Source: GCA-2683135 sp964507445
GTDB taxonomy: Bacteria; Planctomycetota; GCA-002687715
NCBI GenBank assembly: GCA_964507445.1
Contig: CAZDQF010000001.1
Location: 1 to 64,000, forward strand
Length of the DNA: 64,000 nucleotides
Reading direction: 5' to 3'
The notes under the pieces are model-generated. The model saw nothing but the letters and a program-made list of their open reading frames with translations. It made no database searches and was not told where the DNA came from. A program made the translations under genes and the position numbers. Numbering within the stretch: the stretch's first letter is position 1; every line of letters begins with the position of its first letter. Positions 35,866 through 45,135 of this stretch are shown here, piece by piece.

Positions 35866-37371
35866 TCAGCTTCGCCGAGGACCCGGAGTGTAGGACGCCT
35901 TGTATGCGTCGAGGAACTCCGCGAATTGCTTGTTCACCTCGTCGCTGCCGACATCCTGGCCCAGGCAGGCGCGGGTGAGCTCGTCGATCTTCATGGAGCC
36001 GTTGGTCAGGAAGTCGCGGAAAAACTTGCGGAAAGCCTCGTCGTTCTTGGTTCGCAGGAAGTGCAGGTAGAACCCGCCGTGAAGAATGGTGTGGGCGGTG
36101 CGGTAGCCGATCCTGTCGATGATGGTGGACCCCTCGCCCATGGGCCGGTCGTCGCTGTTGAAGGCCCACTTGTTCATCCACGCGGGAGGGTGGTACTTGC
36201 CGTCCGACCCGTGCCCGGCGATGTACCCGGCCAGCGCCTCCACGGTCTTCTCCTCCGTGGAGGAGTGGTCAGTCATGCGTCCGATGAACGCGTGGGTGAC
36301 GGCGTTGGCGACCCACTGCTCGTTCCAGGTGCTGTTCCCTTCGATGTAGGTGCAGCCTGCTCCCCGGCCGCCGCCCCAATTCGAGGAGTAGAACGACCCG
36401 TAACCGCTGGACTTGAAGGACGCGCGGTCACCGTTGGCGATGGTGCTGCCGAGCAGCTTGTAGGAGTTCACGCCGCGACCGATGAAGAGGACCACGCGGC
36501 CGTTCTTGCCGTGCATGTCCCGGTGCTCTTCGCCGAACAGGTCCTGGAGAGGTTTGTAGAACCACTCCCCCATCTTGGCTACCCAGGCGGCGTCACGGTG
36601 CTTGCAATTGGCGCGGACCTCGAAGTGGGTCGTCTTGATGACCCACGGGTCTTCGAAGTCCGTATGGATGTCGTCCAGATCCTCGATGGACATCCATCGC
36701 TTTTCGTACTTGCGCAGGCCGTCGTCGAACGTCTTCTTCTCCTCCGGGGTGAGCCAGGCGCCCTCTGCGAAGGTCAATCCGTCCTTCTCGATCTTCTTGG
36801 CCCGCTTGGGGGCGACCCATTGGCCCTGGATCTGGACCAGCTTGTCCTTCTGCCGTTGGGCGATGGTCGGCGGGAACCACTCGCCCTTGATCTCCTTCCA
36901 TCCCCAGGCCTTGTACTGGGCGGCCATCTTCTTGGCCATGGCCTTCCGCCATGTGGACTCCCGAACCCACTTGCCGTCGAGCAGCTTGTCGCCGGAGGCC
37001 TCGTGCGCCCGCGCGTGCTTGCGGTCGATCCGCAGCGCCTTCTTGAAGAGGTCCTTGGCGTCCTTGTTCATCCCCTTGGACTGCGCCCACAGTCCAAGGT
37101 CCACCATGGCGTCCGGGTCCCGTTTGGGGAGCTCGGCGATCCGGTCCTGGAGCTCGCCGCGGACGGTGGGCTTCTTCTCTACCTTGGCGACGGACCTCTT
37201 GGCGAGCGTCAGCTTCCGACCTTCGTGGGTCACGAAGATGTACGCGGACTTCGTCTCCTTCAGGAGCGTGAGGTCCTTGTAGACCTTGCCGTTGGTGAGG
37301 GTCACGTCGTCCGCGAGGGCTGCGGAGGTGGCCGCGAAGAAGAGAGTGAGGGACAGCATCAGACAGCGCAT
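35866..37371 (-). CDS. Secreted protein of unknown function (planctomycete type)
   Basis: 501 residues. ATG 37371 has GGAGG six bases upstream. Signal peptide MRCLMLSLTLFFAATSAALA. The mature N-terminus (DDVTLTNGKVYKDLTLLKET, YIFVTHEGRKLTLAKRSVAKV) resembles a small beta domain with TNGxxY. A short TPR-like stretch (VDLGLWAQSKGMNKDAKDLFKKAL) follows, then Lys/Trp-rich repeats with W-x-P/W-V-x-P spacing. The C-terminal 260 residues have an unassigned fold (HFEVRANCKHRDAAWVAKMGEWFY, THAFIGRM). There is no HExxH. Function unknown; the Lys-rich helical content differs from neighbouring proteins. Confidence 0.7.
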   Translation of the reverse strand: MRCLMLSLTLFFAATSAALADDVTLTNGKVYKDLTLLKETKSAYIFVTHEGRKLTLAKRSVAKVEKKPTVRGELQDRIAELPKRDPDAMVDLGLWAQSKGMNKDAKDLFKKALRIDRKHARAHEASGDKLLDGKWVRESTWRKAMAKKMAAQYKAWGWKEIKGEWFPPTIAQRQKDKLVQIQGQWVAPKRAKKIEKDGLTFAEGAWLTPEEKKTFDDGLRKYEKRWMSIEDLDDIHTDFEDPWVIKTTHFEVRANCKHRDAAWVAKMGEWFYKPLQDLFGEEHRDMHGKNGRVVLFIGRGVNSYKLLGSTIANGDRASFKSSGYGSFYSSNWGGGRGAGCTYIEGNSTWNEQWVANAVTHAFIGRMTDHSSTEEKTVEALAGYIAGHGSDGKYHPPAWMNKWAFNSDDRPMGEGSTIIDRIGYRTAHTILHGGFYLHFLRTKNDEAFRKFFRDFLTNGSMKIDELTRACLGQDVGSDEVNKQFAEFLDAYKASYTPGPRRS

Positions 37372-37420
37372 AGATGACCTCCGGGATCTCGGCCCCCTGA
37401 TTTTAGGGACCCGGGCGTGC

Positions 37421-38662
37421 CTATGGAACGAGTCTGCAGACGTTTTTCTTGCCTGCTTTGAGCACGGTGGCCTCTGAGAGGCTCAATTCCGCGTGGGGGT
37501 CCTGGATCTTCTGGTCCCCGAGGGAGACCCCGCCACCGGTGATGAGGCGGCGGATCTCGCTGCGGCTCTTGAAGGCGTCAGGGAATGCGTCGGCGACGAG
37601 GTCGATGATCGGATGCGGCCCTCCGCTGACCGCCACGTCCCGCAGGTCGTCTGGCAGTTGTTTCTTGGAGATCACCTGAATCCAGCGATCCCGCGCCGCT
37701 GTCGCGGTCGAGTCGTCGTGATACATGGCGACCAGGGTCTCGCCGAGGCGCAGCTTCACGTCTCGAGGGTTGGCGCCCTCGGCGAGCAGGTCGTCGATGT
37801 CCGCAGCGGGGACCCGGGTCAGGAGCGTGAACCAGTCGCGCATCATGGAGTCATCGACGCGCATGACCTTGGTGAACATGTCGTCCGCCGGTTCGGTGAT
37901 GCCTACGTGGTTGTCGTAGGACTTGCTCATCTTGAGCTGGCCATCCAGGCCGACCAGGAGCGGTGTCGTGATGCAGACCTGGGGCGACTGGCCTTCCTGT
38001 TCCTGGAGGTCACGTCCGACCAGGAGGTTGAACAGCTGGTCCGTGCCGCCGAGCTCGACGTCGGACTTGATCATCACCGAGTCCCATCCTTGCAGGAGAG
38101 GATAGAGGAACTCGTGCAGATAGATCGGAGTCTGCGCCTTGTAGCGCTTGTCGAAGTCGTCCCGCTCCAACATGCGGGCCACGGTATAGCGCGACAGCAG
38201 AGAGACGAACCCGTCGAAATCGAACGCGTGAAGCCACTCGCTGTTGTGACGGATCTCGGTTTTGTGGACATCGAGGACTCTGGACGCTTGATCCAGGTAG
38301 GTCTCTGCGTTCTGCTTGATGTCGGCGTGAGAGAGGCGCGGTCGAGTCTTGTTCTTGCCGGTGGGGTCACCGACCATGGCGGTGGCGTCACCGATGATGA
38401 GCACGGCGGTGTGCCCCAGGTCCTGGAACGCCCGCAGCTTGTTGAGGACCACAGTGAAGCCGAGGTGCAGGGAGGCGGATGTGGGGTCCACGCCGAGCTT
38501 GGCACGCAAGGGGGTGCCGCTCTGGATGCTGGTCGCCAGTTTCTGCTCGAGCTCCTGCTCCGAGAACACATTGACGGCGCCGCGCAGCAGGGTGGCCTTC
38601 TGGCGGTCGACTTCGGCGCGCACGGCCGAGGGCATGGCGGGGGTCGGGTCGTTGCTGGTCAT
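37421..38662 (-). CDS. tyrS: Tyrosyl-tRNA synthetase
   Basis: 413 residues from ATG 38662. Class I synthetase signatures: HLGF in SASLHLGFTV (HIGH-like), GDPTGKNKTRP, GGTDQLFNLL and KMSKS in LKMSKSYDNHVG. A C-terminal S4-like RNA-binding domain is seen in SEIRRLITGGGVSLGDQKI. It attaches tyrosine to tRNA-Tyr. The ATG overlaps the stop of the preceding lipoprotein by four bases (ATGA), so it is co-transcribed with the upstream housekeeping run cmk, S1 and lipoprotein. Confidence 0.96.
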   Translation of the reverse strand: MTSNDPTPAMPSAVRAEVDRQKATLLRGAVNVFSEQELEQKLATSIQSGTPLRAKLGVDPTSASLHLGFTVVLNKLRAFQDLGHTAVLIIGDATAMVGDPTGKNKTRPRLSHADIKQNAETYLDQASRVLDVHKTEIRHNSEWLHAFDFDGFVSLLSRYTVARMLERDDFDKRYKAQTPIYLHEFLYPLLQGWDSVMIKSDVELGGTDQLFNLLVGRDLQEQEGQSPQVCITTPLLVGLDGQLKMSKSYDNHVGITEPADDMFTKVMRVDDSMMRDWFTLLTRVPAADIDDLLAEGANPRDVKLRLGETLVAMYHDDSTATAARDRWIQVISKKQLPDDLRDVAVSGGPHPIIDLVADAFPDAFKSRSEIRRLITGGGVSLGDQKIQDPHAELSLSEATVLKAGKKNVCRLVP

Positions 38663-39672
38663 CGTCTTTGTTCTGCCCAGGCCAGCCACGCCTGTGGTCT
38701 GGCGGTGATCTCCTCGCCGGTCAGGATACGCAAGCCCACGCAGCATGCTACTCGGGTCGGTCCATCGGGGCCCTGGCCCCAGGGGGAACGCAGCGTGTTG
38801 ATGAGCTGGTCGACCGCCTGTCCTCTCATGGATGGGGACACGAGGGCGGCAGCGAGTGGAATGTGCGCGGGGCTGTTCTTCGCCACCGCCTCCTGGAGCC
38901 TGGACACGGGGCGGTCCATGAGGTGCTCGTAGTTCCGTGGGAACACCTCGCAGCGTGCGCTCCTCAGCCGCAGGTTCCCGGGCCAGTTGTCCGTCCCGAT
39001 GATGATCGCGCTCGGGTACATGATGGCCTCGACGTCATAGCGGCGATAGCTGGGCCGATTCGCTCCCAGGGCCAGGGAGTCCAGGAGGATCGGCTCCGCG
39101 TGACGTTCGCCTGGCTGCAAGAGGATGTCCTGGCCCACCAGGACCGGTTGCTGCTTTCGCTTGGTGAGCACCATGCCGCCCACTTCGAATTCCTTGTACT
39201 GCAGATCCAGCTGGATGGTGGTGGCGTTTCCCCCCACCCGTGCTGGTATGGACAGGGGCTGGGTGGAGAGGTTGACGATGATGATCTGCCCGGTGATCGG
39301 AGTCCCTAACGCGATGCGCTTCTTGTCGAGGACGATGAAGGCGTCGACGTACAGGGACTGGAGGAGGTCTCGCTTGAGGCCTGCTCTCAGGCCTTCGATA
39401 TAGGCCCGCAGGTCCGGCGGCGGGCGCAATGCGAGGACCTCTCCGATCTGCCCAAGAGCCCGGTCGTAATCGTGTGCCTCGATTTGCTCGAGGATGGAGG
39501 CGACGCGACGGTCGAACTCCACGCCCGTCGCCGGCGGTTTGGTCGCCGGCGGTTCCGGAAGCTGCTCTTGTTCAGGGTTGGTGGAGGCGGGGTCGCCCGC
39601 TCCCTCCTCCTTCACCGCGGGCGTTACACACGCGGCGAGGAGGAAGAGCAGGGTGGCCAACGGCAGGCGCAT
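38659..39672 (-). CDS. Lipoprotein, unknown function
   Basis: 337 residues from ATG 39672, which overlaps the preceding S1 stop by one base (TGATG), settling the start against the GTG at 39675. Signal sequence MRLPLATLLFLLAACVT with lipobox LAAC. A Pro/Glu-rich linker follows, a helical part (RVASILEQIEAHDYDRALGQI) and then a beta-rich region (GQIIIVNLSTQPLSIPARVGG, TTIQLDLQYKEFEVGG). No recognised domain. Its place inside a cmk-S1-tyrS run suggests housekeeping expression. Confidence 0.82.
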   Translation of the reverse strand: MRLPLATLLFLLAACVTPAVKEEGAGDPASTNPEQEQLPEPPATKPPATGVEFDRRVASILEQIEAHDYDRALGQIGEVLALRPPPDLRAYIEGLRAGLKRDLLQSLYVDAFIVLDKKRIALGTPITGQIIIVNLSTQPLSIPARVGGNATTIQLDLQYKEFEVGGMVLTKRKQQPVLVGQDILLQPGERHAEPILLDSLALGANRPSYRRYDVEAIMYPSAIIIGTDNWPGNLRLRSARCEVFPRNYEHLMDRPVSRLQEAVAKNSPAHIPLAAALVSPSMRGQAVDQLINTLRSPWGQGPDGPTRVACCVGLRILTGEEITARPQAWLAWAEQRR

Positions 39673-41956
39673 CACGCCGATGGAGGCGTCTCGCCTTCAG
39701 GAGCGTCCTCAGCCGGAGCGTCCTCAGCCGGGGCGTCCTCAGCCGGAGCGTCCTCAGCAGGAGCGTCCTCGGCCGGAGCGTCCTCAGCCGGAGCGTCCTC
39801 GGCCGGAGCGTCCTCGGCCGGAGCGTCCTCGGCCGGAGCGTCCTCAGCAGGAGCGTCCTCGGCCGGAGCGTCCTCGGCCGGAGCGTCCTCGGCCGGAGCG
39901 TNNNNNNNNNNNNNNNNNNNNNNNNNNNNNNNNNNNNNNNNNNNNNNNNNNNNNNNNNNNNNNNNNNNNNNNNNNNNNNNNNNNNNNNNNNNNNNNNNNN
40001 NCGTCCTCGGCCGGAGCGTCCTCGGCCGGAGCGTCCTCGGCCGGAGNNNNNNNNNNNNNNNNNNNNNNNNNNNNNNNNNNNNNNNNNNNNNNNNNNNNNN
40101 NNNNNNNNNNNNNNNNNNNNNNNNNNNNNNNNNNNNNNNNNNNNNNCGTCCTCGGCAGGAGCGTCCTCGGCAGGAGCGTCCTCGGCAGGAGCGTCCTCGG
40201 CAGGAGCGTCCTCGGCCGGAGCGTCCTCGGCCGGAGCGTCCTCGGCCGGAGCGTCCTCGGCGGCGTCGTCCATGAGCTCGTACTCCGGCAGCTTGTTGCC
40301 CTGCTCGGATTCGAGGATCTCAAGGAGCGTCAGCCCGATCTTGCGCTCGTCCGGGTTGACCTTGATGACCTTGACCTTCACCAGGTCACCGGTGGAGACC
40401 ACCTCCTCCGGGTTCTCCACCTTGGTCTCTGCCAGCTCAGAGATGTGGAGCAGGCCTTCCAGCTCGTCCTCCAGCTGCACGAAGACGCCGAAGTTCGTGA
40501 TCTTGGTGACGTTCCCCTCGAGGTCGGCCCCCACCAGGTAGCGGTTGGGGATGTCGTACTCCCACGGGTCCTCGGTGAGCTGCTTGACGCCGAGGGCGAC
40601 GCGCTTCTTGTCCTGGTCGACGGACAGGACGATGGCCTCCAGGACATCTCCCTTCTTGACCACCTCGTTGGGGTGGCTGACCTTGCGGGTCCAGGACATG
40701 TCGCTGACATGGAGCAGGCCGTCGATGCCCTCCTCGATCTCCACGAACGCGCCGTAGTTGGTGAGGTTGCGGACACGGCCCCGGATGATGGTGCCGATGG
40801 GGTACTTCTCCTCCACCAGATCCCAGGGGTTCTCCTCGATCTGCTTCATGCCGAGAGAGATCTCTTGCTTCTGGGCGTTCACGTTGAGGATCACCACGTC
40901 CACGATGTCGCCTTGGTTGACGATCTCGTTCGGGTGGTTGATGCGGCGTGTCCACGACATCTCGGAGACATGGACGAGCCCCTCGACCCCTTCCTCCAGC
41001 TTGACGAAGGCGCCGTAGGACATGACGTTGACCACCTCGCCCTGGACCTTGCTGCCGGGCTGGTAGCGGTTGTCGATGGTCGCCCAGGGCGACGGTGTCT
41101 TCTGCTTCAGGCCGAGGGCGATGCGCTCGGACTGTTGGTCGAACTTGAGCACCTTGACCTCCACCACGTCGTCGATGGAGAGCATCTCGCTGGGGTGGTT
41201 GATGCGCCCCCAGGACATGTCGGTGATGTGCAGGAGGCCGTCGATGCCTCCCAGGTCCACGAACGCGCCGAAGTCGGCGATGTTCTTGACCACGCCGCGA
41301 CGAATCTGCTCCTCCTCGAGGCCGCTGAGGATCTCCTGCTTCTTCTGCTCGCGGCTCTCCTCGAGCAGCTTGCGGCGCGAGACGACGATGTTCATGCGGG
41401 CTTCGTCGATCTTGATGATCCGGGCCTCGACCTCCTTGCCGATGTAGTGGCCGATGTCGCCGGCGCGGCGGATCTCGATCTGTGACGCGGGGAGGAACAC
41501 CGGGATGCCGATGTCCACCAGCAGCCCGCCCTTGATCTTGCGGACGCAGTTGCCCTTGACCACGTCGCCTTCCTTGTGGGTGGAGATGATGCGCTCCCAC
41601 CCCTTGATCCGGTCGGCCTTGCGCTTCGAGAGCTCGAGCATGCCCTCGTCTTCGTCCACGCCTTCGTAGAGGACGTCGACCTCATCCCCGACCTCCGGGG
41701 TCGTGTCGCCCCACTCTTCGAGCGGTATCAGACCCTCCGACTTGTACTTGATGTCGACCAGCACGGAGTCCGGGTTCACGCGGGCGACCCGCCCCTTGAC
41801 GATGGTGTCGGGCCGGAAGCTGACCCCAGCGTCCTCGAGAGATTCTTCCTGCAGCTTCTCCCCGCCTTCTCCGAGGGCCTCGAGCAGGAGCTGCTCCTCC
41901 TCTTCCTTGGAGGGGATCAGGCGTTTGACGAGCTGCTGTGCTTGCAATCGACTCAT
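39672..41956 (-). CDS. rpsA: Ribosomal protein S1-like protein (tandem S1 domains, acidic repeat tail)
   Basis: ATG 41956; a GTG at 41974 is possible. No good Shine-Dalgarno is visible, as is common for S1. Tandem S1/OB domains are seen from the repeating cores GLIPLEEW, GGLLVDIGIPVFLPASQI, FGAFVDLGGIDGLLHITDMSW, YGAFVKLEEGVEGLVHVSEMSW, YGAFVEIEEGIDGLLHVSDMSW and FGVFVQLEDELEGLLHIS: six in all. The C-terminus is an acidic pentapeptide tail (APAED) ending EGETPPSA. Two 100-N gaps interrupt the tail and break the frame artificially; the correct last frame is clear from the tail and the TGA at 39672-39674. Downstream of cmk, the classical cmk-rpsA order. Confidence 0.92.
39902..40001. other. Assembly gap (100 N)
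   Basis: Exactly 100 N, a placeholder for unknown length within the repeat. The real gap should keep the S1 frame, so its true size together with lost bases should be compatible with whole 15-bp units. Confidence 0.98.
40047..40146. other. Assembly gap (100 N)
   Basis: A second placeholder of exactly 100 N, separated from the first by three repeat units (40002-40046). It changes the reading frame only because the placeholder length is arbitrary. Confidence 0.98.
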
Positions 41957-42055
41957 TTTTGATGTCTTGACCACTTGTTGGTTCGCGGCGCTCCGACCGG
42001 GAGCGACGCTGGCCGTGTCCTGTGCGGGGTCATGCGCCCAGGAACCGGCCTCGAT

Positions 42056-42730
42056 TCAGCCGACACGTTCGGCCACGAGTTGGATCAGGCGCTCCAGCAC
42101 CTGATGGATGGTGAGGTCACTGGTGTCGACCTCGATCATGTCTGGTTGTCTCGCCAACGGGGCAGCCTCGCGATTGGCGTCCCTGGCATCCCGTTGTTCG
42201 ATGAGGGCGATGATCTCCGGAAGGTCCGGGGTGTCGCCGTTGGCGCTCATGTCGAGCTGGCGCCGACGGGCCCGGGTGGTGGTGTCCGCATTGAGGAACA
42301 CCTTGACCTGGGCATCGGGGAAGATCACGGTGCCCATGTCACGACCTTCACAGACCAGGTCTCCGGCCGTGGCCACCTGACGCTGGACGTCTACCAGGGC
42401 TGCCCGAACGGCGGGGTGAGCGGAGACCTTGGACGCGCCGTCGGAGATGGCCTCCGTGCGGATGTCCCCGGAGACGTCCCGCTCCCCCACGAAGGTCCGG
42501 CCTTCAGGGTCCTGGCTGATCTGGAGCGAGGACGAGAGGGAGCCCAGTGCGGCTCCGTCGCTGGTGGGGACGCCGCGTTCGGATGCGATGAGAGCGACGG
42601 CCCTGTAGAGCGCCCCGGTATCGAGGAAGCGCCAACCCAAATGCCGGGCCAACGCCCGGGCCACCGTGCTCTTTCCGGCCCCAGCCGGTCCGTCGATGGT
42701 GACGACGATTGCCAATGCGAGCGACCGCAT
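42056..42730 (-). CDS. cmk: Cytidylate kinase
   Basis: 224 residues. P-loop IDGPAGAGKSTVARALA, LDTGALYRAVAL (CMP-binding), EGRDMGTVIFPDA (the GRD-x-G-T motif of CMP kinases) and a C-terminal IEVDTSDLTIHQV. It phosphorylates CMP and dCMP for nucleotide recycling. The S1 gene starts 99 bases after its stop on the same strand, the widespread cmk-rpsA arrangement. ATG 42730; starts a few codons inward are possible as the conserved strand begins at IVVTIDG. Confidence 0.96.
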   Translation of the reverse strand: MRSLALAIVVTIDGPAGAGKSTVARALARHLGWRFLDTGALYRAVALIASERGVPTSDGAALGSLSSSLQISQDPEGRTFVGERDVSGDIRTEAISDGASKVSAHPAVRAALVDVQRQVATAGDLVCEGRDMGTVIFPDAQVKVFLNADTTTRARRRQLDMSANGDTPDLPEIIALIEQRDARDANREAAPLARQPDMIEVDTSDLTIHQVLERLIQLVAERVG

Positions 42731-42827
42731 CGCGGCCGCAGTCCTTTCCCGTGCCGGTATTTACGGCACGCGCACCCGATTCGCCGTGAGGCTCGGTCGG
42801 GTGGTGAACGATCATGATACCCGGGCC

Positions 42828-43637
42828 TCAGGGCGTCCCAAGTACCTGGCCGCTTCCGCTGGCCACTGTCTCCAGGGTCAGTTCTCCGTCCAGCCACTGG
42901 ATGAAGTTGGGGCCATCTTCCCAGGCGCCAGTGGTGTAGAGGACAGGTTCCCCTGCGGGATGAACCAGAGAGGTCCGGTTCAGGTCGTGGATATGACCGC
43001 AGATGACCACATCGTGAGGGTCGCGATCCAGCAGCTGCCGGACACCGTCGAATACGGTGGGGAGCCTGCTGGCGGGCCGCGGGCCCGCGCGCTCGAACTT
43101 CCGGGCTGAGATCTTCCTGTATCGGTGCGCGAGCCACAGAGCGAGTCGGAGGGGCAGGTTCCTCACCAGGAACCGCACGGGCGCGGCTCGAAGAACGCCG
43201 CGGGCCCAGAACTGATAGCTCCGGTCGTGAACGCAGAACTGGTCACCGTGGGATAGGTGGACCTTGAGCGAACCCAGCCGCAGGCTCACCTCGTCGGGGA
43301 GGACCGCGCATCCTGCGTGCGCGAACCGGGCTCCCATGAGGTAGTCCCGGTTGCCGTGCAGGATGCCGACCGGGATGCCGTCGTCGGTCAGCGATCGAAG
43401 CGAAGCGAAGAGCGGGTCGTAGAACGCGAGCGATCCCTGCCGCGGGCCCACATAGAACTCGAACAGGTCGCCGTGGATGTAGACCGCGGTGACGCGACGT
43501 TGGCGGAGCCGCTCCAGGAACTCCGTGAACTGGTCCAGGTACGCCTGGTCCCCGAATCGGATGTGTACGTCAGAGACGAAGATCACCAGGTCGCCAGGAC
43601 CATGGGCTTCCGCCGGTGTCGCCGTCGGGTGCGTCAC
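42828..43637 (-). CDS. lpxH: UDP-2,3-diacylglucosamine pyrophosphatase-like metallophosphoesterase
   Basis: 269 residues. Metallophosphoesterase motifs in order: FVSDVHIRFGD, YIHGDLFEFYVG, ILHGNRDYLMGARFAHAG, HLSHGDQFCVHD and VICGHIHDLNRTS. The GDLFE, HGNRD-x-L-x-G-x-RF and GHIH signatures match LpxH, which makes lipid X in lipid A synthesis at the inner face of the cytoplasmic membrane. The GTG start at 43637 overlaps the stop of the response regulator by four bases (GTGA). Lipid A synthesis implies an outer membrane. A related phosphoesterase of other substrate is the alternative. Confidence 0.85.
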   Translation of the reverse strand: MTHPTATPAEAHGPGDLVIFVSDVHIRFGDQAYLDQFTEFLERLRQRRVTAVYIHGDLFEFYVGPRQGSLAFYDPLFASLRSLTDDGIPVGILHGNRDYLMGARFAHAGCAVLPDEVSLRLGSLKVHLSHGDQFCVHDRSYQFWARGVLRAAPVRFLVRNLPLRLALWLAHRYRKISARKFERAGPRPASRLPTVFDGVRQLLDRDPHDVVICGHIHDLNRTSLVHPAGEPVLYTTGAWEDGPNFIQWLDGELTLETVASGSGQVLGTP

Positions 43638-44998
43638 CGGCTCGCGTCGTCGGGGCCGTCGATGCCGTAGAGCCGCATCTTCTCCCAGAGGTTCTTGCGC
43701 GAGATCCCCAGGATGGAGGCGGCCTGCGCCTTGTGGTTGGCGGTCAGCTTCAGGACCTCCTTGATGTGCTCGGTCTCGGTGTCTTCGACGGCCTCCTTGA
43801 GGGTCAGGACCTTGCTCGGCACCTTGTGCGCCATCTTGTGATCCGGGCTGCGTTCCACCAGGTGCTCGCGCTTGAGGAAGGTGGCGCTACCGGCCAGCGC
43901 GATGGCGCGCTCGATGGCATGCTCCAGTTCTCGCACGTTGCCAGGCCAGTAGTACCCCTCCATGGCGTCCATGACCTCGGACTTGACCTGGAAGTCGCGA
44001 CCGCCGCCGAACTTCTGGATGAAGTGTTGGGCGAGGAGGGGGATATCTCCTGTGCGGTCTCGCAACGGCGGCAGGTTCAGCGGGACGACGTTGAGCCGGT
44101 AAGAGAGGTCCTCGCGGAACCGACCGTCGGTGACCAGCTGCTTCAGGTCGACCTTGGTGGCGGTGATGATCCGGATGTCCACCTGGATGGTCTCTTCTCC
44201 CCCGAGGCGCTCGAACTCCCGCTCCTGCAACACCCGCAGCAGCTTGACCTGGGTCTCGAGGGGCATGTCGTCGATGTCGTCCAGGAAGAACGTCCCGCCG
44301 TCGGCCCGCTCGATGCGACCGAGCTTGCGACCGCGGGCGTCGGTGAACGCTCCGGTCTCGTGCCCGAAGAGCTCGTCCTCCAGCAACGCGGATGGGATGG
44401 CCGCACAGGATATGGTCACGAGAGGCTTGTCCCGGCGGGTGCTGAGGTCGTGGGTCGCGCGAGCGACCCGCTCCTTGCCGGTGCCGGTCTCCCCGAGGAT
44501 GAGGATGTTGGAGTCCGTCCTGGCGACGGTCTTGAGGGTCCGGAAGACGTCCTGCATGGCCTGGGATGAGCCGATGAGGTTCTCGAAGCCGACGATCTCC
44601 TGCACCTGTGCCCTGAGGTTCTGGTTCTCGTCTGCCAGATCCCGCAGCTCGGACAGCTTGTCCAGTTGCATGATCAGCTGCTGGTTGACGAAGGGCTTCT
44701 GGATGTAGTCGTGGGCGCCGTCGCGCATGGCCTCGACGGCGGACTCGATGGTGCCGTAGCCGGTGATGACGATGACGGAGATGGACGCGTCCAGCTCCTT
44801 GGCGTGTCGGATCAGCTCATGCCCCTTCACCCCCGGCATGTTCAGGTCCGTGATGAGGCAGTCGAAGCGCTCCCGCTGGATCGCCGCCAGGGCCTCGTCT
44901 CCGGTGTTGGCTACGGTGACCCGGTGCCCGGCCTCTGTCAGGTCTTCCTCCAGGGTCAGGGTGATGGACTTCTCGTCGTCGGAAACCAGTACGTTCAA
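43634..44998 (-). CDS. Sigma54-dependent response regulator (NtrC family) with altered GAFTGA
   Basis: 454 residues. TTG start at 44998 with GGAGG about ten bases upstream. Receiver domain 1-120: VSDDE acidic pocket, phosphoacceptor Asp in CLITDLNMPG, and VITGYG then QKPF. AAA+ domain: Walker A GETGTGKE, FGHETGAFTDARGR in place of the usual GAFTGA, Walker B region GGTFFLDDIDDMP in place of the usual FLDEIG. C-terminal Fis-type HTH: LKLTANHKAQAASILGISRKNLWEKM. It should activate sigma54 promoters, but the two changes fall at the sigma54 contact loop and Walker B. No histidine kinase is adjacent. Upstream 44999-45135 holds nothing recognised. Confidence 0.92.
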   Translation of the reverse strand: MNVLVSDDEKSITLTLEEDLTEAGHRVTVANTGDEALAAIQRERFDCLITDLNMPGVKGHELIRHAKELDASISVIVITGYGTIESAVEAMRDGAHDYIQKPFVNQQLIMQLDKLSELRDLADENQNLRAQVQEIVGFENLIGSSQAMQDVFRTLKTVARTDSNILILGETGTGKERVARATHDLSTRRDKPLVTISCAAIPSALLEDELFGHETGAFTDARGRKLGRIERADGGTFFLDDIDDMPLETQVKLLRVLQEREFERLGGEETIQVDIRIITATKVDLKQLVTDGRFREDLSYRLNVVPLNLPPLRDRTGDIPLLAQHFIQKFGGGRDFQVKSEVMDAMEGYYWPGNVRELEHAIERAIALAGSATFLKREHLVERSPDHKMAHKVPSKVLTLKEAVEDTETEHIKEVLKLTANHKAQAASILGISRKNLWEKMRLYGIDGPDDASR

Positions 44999-45135
44999 GT
45001 GAGGCCCTCCTCAGGCCCCTTGTTACGGCCACCGGGCGCGAACCGCAAGGATCTTCGGGGTCGAGAGCGAGAATCCGGTTCCGCAGCGTCCACATGGCGG
45101 CGGGCCACCGTCATTCGTCGGCGACGCCCGTGGAA

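Larger units (their letters stand above)
39701..40260 (-). repeat. 15-bp tandem repeat encoding APAED in the S1 tail
   Basis: Units of 15 bases (plus strand GCGTCCTCGGCCGGA with C/A or G/A variants such as AGCCGGA and GGCAGGA) encode Ala-Pro-Ala-Glu-Asp. About 13 units are visible left of the first gap, three between the gaps and seven right of the second gap. Third-base variation gives clusters of identical units, the pattern of recent unit duplication. True copy number is unknown because of the gaps. Confidence 0.95.

Noticed and set aside
39701..40260. Possible CRISPR array
   Set aside because: The repeats are contiguous 15-bp units with no spacers and encode the acidic tail of S1.
39429..40541. 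Long plus-strand open frames through the repeat and N runs
   Set aside because: Artefacts of the 15-bp repeat, which is open in several frames, and of arbitrary 100-N gaps.
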